Shown: positions 60,918 through 64,000 of the stretch, in pieces | Numbering within the stretch: position 1 is the first letter of the stretch | Layout: every line of letters begins with the position of its first letter | DNA from: Phoronis australis | Taxonomy: Eukaryota > Phoronida > Phoronidae | Length of the DNA: 64,000 bases | Direction: 5' to 3' | NCBI GenBank assembly: GCA_002633005.1 | Contig: NMRA01000072.1 | Coordinates: 606,290-670,289 of the forward strand | Translations under genes and position numbers: made by a program | The notes under the pieces: model-generated | Database searches by the model: none | What the model was told of the DNA's origin: nothing | Seen by the model: the letters and a program-made list of their open reading frames with translations, nothing else

Positions 60918-61459
60918 CTGAAAGAGAAGGTTTTGCAGAAAATGTGAATAAACTTCACGTTGTGGGCTGGGTTGTAGAAAATTTGTATTATCCTCTGAGT
61001 AAGTTTGGTTGTTACATGACATCATGAGTATTGCTCAACAATGACAACACAGTGGCATGCATTTGTACAGTGATGTCAGTGATATTCAGTGCATAAATTT
61101 TACGCAACTAAACTCCTGTGAAATTTGTTTTGTCTTATCAATACCTTGTGACTATTCATCTGGACTCTCATTGTGGCAGTTTTTCCTTTTGCCCATCTTG
61201 CAGAGTCTTTGTTTCTGTTGCTGTTTTTACATAGTTTTTTTATAATAATTTCAGTTACATTTTTTGGCTTCTCTTTTTACTCTGCAAAGTAGATTGTAAC
61301 CCAGGCAAAATTCCAATCAATAAAATTTAAATTGTTGGTCAATTTTCATTCCTTTGTGCTTCTAATGTCTTTGCTGTTCTGCTTGACTTCAGGTGTTTTT
61401 TGCTTTTGTGCAATCATTTCTCTCCCCTCTCCCTATCGTGGTTATTCTTTGTAATATAA

Positions 61460-62560
61460 TGTACCCTCATATACATATTGTATGGGTGCATATTACCATC
61501 ATTTCTGGCCAGGTCCAGGTGTCCTTCACACGGTCTTTGTCAATGTATCTCTTAAACCGTTTGCGGAATTTTCATGAAATTTTACAGATGTGTTTCTGCA
61601 AAAAGGTGACAGCAGGCGGCAAGTATTTTCTGGTGGATCCGACAACTGGTGTGCCCACTAGTGGCAATTTTTTACATTCATTGCCATAACTGCCCAGTTC
61701 CATGGTAGATATTTACAAAATTGTCTAAATACATTTGTATTGAGGTGGCAATGACATCTTTCCAATTTCGAATGGGTTTAGCACAGACTAAGCACTCTAT
61801 TGGTGTCTTGTCTATCTATTGGCCATTAGGATTATTAGGAAATTTAGACAGATATATCTGTGTTGAAGAGACCACTGCTGACATTGCGATTTACGGACCA
61901 GTTGGAATACTGTGATGCCTCTTAGCGGCAATTTTGCCTTTTTTGTCTTTGCCTCAATATCTACCAAAAAGTTGCGTAGTGGATCAACACGAAATTTGGT
62001 TTATCTATTCCCATTGAAGAGAGCATGACTGGCACTGACTGTGATGAGTCTGACAGCTTCAGCATACCCTGGTGACAATTAAAGTTTTCAATACGTATGC
62101 CTCAAGATCTTCCAAGTTCCTTGACAGATTTTACTAACTTTAGCTTCTAGGTATTTATTAAAGAGGTGATAACAATATCCTTTTTGGATGACTTTCACAT
62201 ACTCTACATGACCTAATGGCCACTTTCATTGTTTTTTATTTGCCTATCTACCTGTCAAACCCCTCATAGAATCGTCATGAAAGTTGAAGTATGTTCTCCT
62301 ACTTGGAAGAGAGTGGCTAACAATCATTTTGGAATGGCCCCACTACTGTGGGGGCTGCACGTGACAATTTTGATTTTGCTTATGGCTCAATATCTACAAA
62401 GATCCTTGATAGATTTTTAAGAACTTTGGTTTGTGTTTGTATAACATGTATGTGTTTCTATTGAGGGGACAACAACTGACCGCCTATTTAGCGGGAATTT
62501 TACTTTTCTTTGCTTTTGCCTTCAAGTTGATATGTACTAAAGTTAATGGAGGTTCATGAA
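61460..62560 (+). mobile_element. Old Helentron-like element
   Basis: It starts TACCCTCATATACATATTGT ATGGGTGCATATTACCATC, a diverged 5' palindrome, and shows modules with GTGCCCACTAGTGGCAATTT, CCTCTTAGCGGCAATTTTG and GCCTCAATATCTACC. The TCCG run and 3' hairpin are not seen. Divergence suggests an older insertion than the copies at 54081 or 56321. Confidence 0.6.
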
Positions 62561-62583
62561 ATTTGAAAAATAGGGCATTGTCA

Positions 62584-62720
62584 TAGTGGCGGATCTAGGA
62601 TATCGCAAGGGGGGGCCCAATATTTTGTCCGGCTGTAACCATTTGCGTAACCCACGATTGTAGATGCGCATAGCACCGAATGGGGGGAGGTCGGGAGGGG
62701 GGAAATTTTTCTGTTTTTTT
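62584..62720. mobile_element. AGTGGCGGATC element (partial)
   Basis: It begins AGTGGCGGATCTAGGATATC, then a G-rich run, matching the end type of the element at 34421. The right border is unclear. Confidence 0.5.
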
Positions 62721-62807
62721 CCTCTAAAAATCAAGCATTTTCCTTGATTCCTGAAGTATTATCCAAGAAAAAAGGCAAAGAAGGAGAACGTGTCAAACAG
62801 GAAAACG

Positions 62808-62880
62808 GCAAGGCACCAGAGACTGGAACCCACAACCTGGCGATTAGAGTGCGCGTGCTTTACCACTACACCACCACGAT
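62808..62880 (-). mobile_element. tRNA-like segment (SINE head or tRNA pseudogene)
   Basis: On the minus strand GTGGTGTAGTGGTAAAGCAC resembles a pol III A box and GGTTGTGGGTTCCAGTC a B box, at tRNA-like spacing. I could not form a proper acceptor stem, so a functional tRNA is unlikely. Confidence 0.5.
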
Positions 62881-62889
62881 TTAAGTACT

Positions 62890-62975
62890 ACCGTATTCGC
62901 CGTAATAACCGCCCATGCCCCTATAAGCGCCCCCCCACGCGTTTTCAGACTTTGCTGAAATAAGCGCCCAGTCCA
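62890..62975. repeat. GCGCCC-rich dispersed repeat end
   Basis: TACCGTATTCGCCGTAATAA followed by CCGCCCATGCCCCTATAAGC, a C-run and AAATAAGCGCCCA. The repeated TAAGCGCCC motif suggests the terminal part of a DNA transposon; it lies next to the tRNA-like segment. Confidence 0.45.
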
Positions 62976-64000
62976 TGAACGTGTACATGCGAACAATGAC
63001 GTACCTTCAGTCCTAAAACTCGGCTACATTAACGTCTTCAATTTATCAAAAAAGTTTTGCACGGGTCTTCTAGACCACCAGCGGTACTGCTACGTTTGGA
63101 TTTAGCCGTGATTATACACTTCAAAGTAACACAGCGCTTCAAAAAGAACGCAGCAGCGTTGTCCCACTATGGTCTGACCTTTCAGTAGACACATCGACTG
63201 TCTCATATGTATAAAAATAACTCGCGCACGTGGCCAGAAAGCGCGCGCTACATATATGAACCTAGCTGTCATCAAAGACATTAGTGGGGAACTATCCATT
63301 CATGAAATGGGTAGCATAGCATCGGTCCTAATTTCCGACAATTTCTAATACTATAAAACATGTTTGCGTTATTTTTAGATGGATTGTTTGATTAACCATA
63401 ATTGGTGTTTTTAAGCCGAATATCCGATGAAATGACAACTGACAGTGAATCCTTACACACCCTTACACCGAAAAATAACTGTCAGACAGTTACGTACGCA
63501 TCCAGCTACACGGCGACTAATATGGGCCTTACCGAAACAAATGTCGAACGTTTTTAGCGCGAGACCGGCAAGTGCTGAATGAAACACGCTCTGGTTTAGG
63601 CCTACTGCTTGTGCAAATTTCTTTAGACACAATGTACATCTAGCTCCTTAGATTGCATGGATCTGGCCAAAAGACAGTCTCTGCTTTGGCAAATGAACTC
63701 TGGTTACACGCACGCGCTCGCTTACTCGCAGACGAACTTCAAAACAAACGTCACGTGACAACAACATGTGTGTTCGTCCAGACATTTTTCTCGCCGTGTT
63801 GCCGATCATACATGTAGATGGCACGATGTTGCGCAGATTTGTACTTAAAACTGCCGTAAATCCAGACTCCACGGGAACTTAAAAAAGTCTTAGGGACGCT
63901 ACTTAGAAAACTTAATGAGGATTTCAGGTAATTTGCTTGAGTCGAAACTATTTTTATTCAAGCATTGAAGTCGCCATATCGAAGACGGCGATTTTGAGGC

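Larger units (their letters stand above)
60918..64000. other. Lectin upstream region, mostly repeats
   Basis: No further lectin exon, signal peptide or other gene was recognised on either strand. About 61460-62560 is an old Helentron-like element, 62584-62975 a cluster of other repeats, and 62980-64000 unassigned sequence richer in CpG (many CGC and GCG), possibly near a promoter of a gene outside the window. Confidence 0.5.

Noticed and set aside
62808-62880. A functional tRNA gene on the minus strand
   Set aside because: A- and B-box-like motifs exist, but no sound acceptor stem or clear anticodon stem was found.

Overview
The window is animal nuclear DNA with split genes, long AT-rich introns and many non-autonomous transposons. 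Three housekeeping genes and one lectin exon can be read. I place it in a marine invertebrate; gene content and repeat style fit an invertebrate deuterostome or a mollusc, but the sequence alone does not fix the phylum. Exons were built by hand from protein similarity, GT/AG sites and reading-phase agreement.

Layout: (1) 369-7743 (+) holds the 3' part of GLE1, the mRNA-export factor at the nuclear pore (seven exons, then a poly(A) signal). (2) 10093-22630 (-) is a serine hydrolase-like (SERHL/SERHL2-type) alpha/beta hydrolase. Nine coding exons were found; a tenth must exist and may lie in the 139-N gap at 13736-13874. (3) 25065-52005 (+) is DNA2, the replication helicase/nuclease: 22 coding exons covering a long N-terminal extension, the Fe-S nuclease domain and helicase motifs I-III. 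Its last exons (motifs IV-VI) were not found. (4) 60576-60917 (-) is an exon for a SUEL/rhamnose-binding-lectin domain with its own stop and poly(A) signal. GLE1 and SERHL converge; SERHL and DNA2 diverge from a shared 2.4-kb upstream region.

Three of the four isolated N bases (30497, 49306, 56580) sit exactly at the end of a segment that is then repeated almost unchanged. They look like unmerged heterozygous contig overlaps. They duplicate three DNA2 exons, including the Walker A exon, and would mislead automatic gene prediction.

The main repeat family is a set of elements with a 5' palindrome, a TCCG microsatellite, internal CTAGTGGC-punctuated modules and a 3' hairpin. This resembles the non-autonomous Helentron/pearl (HINE) architecture. 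Other repeats include a 171-bp foldback, several MITE-like elements and two tRNA-like SINE segments.

The most interesting biological points are the DNA2 N-terminus (a canonical PCNA-binding motif plus three copies of an acidic NE-L helix motif, the last resembling the start of vertebrate DNA2) and the modular HINE family. No wholly new multi-gene system is evident.
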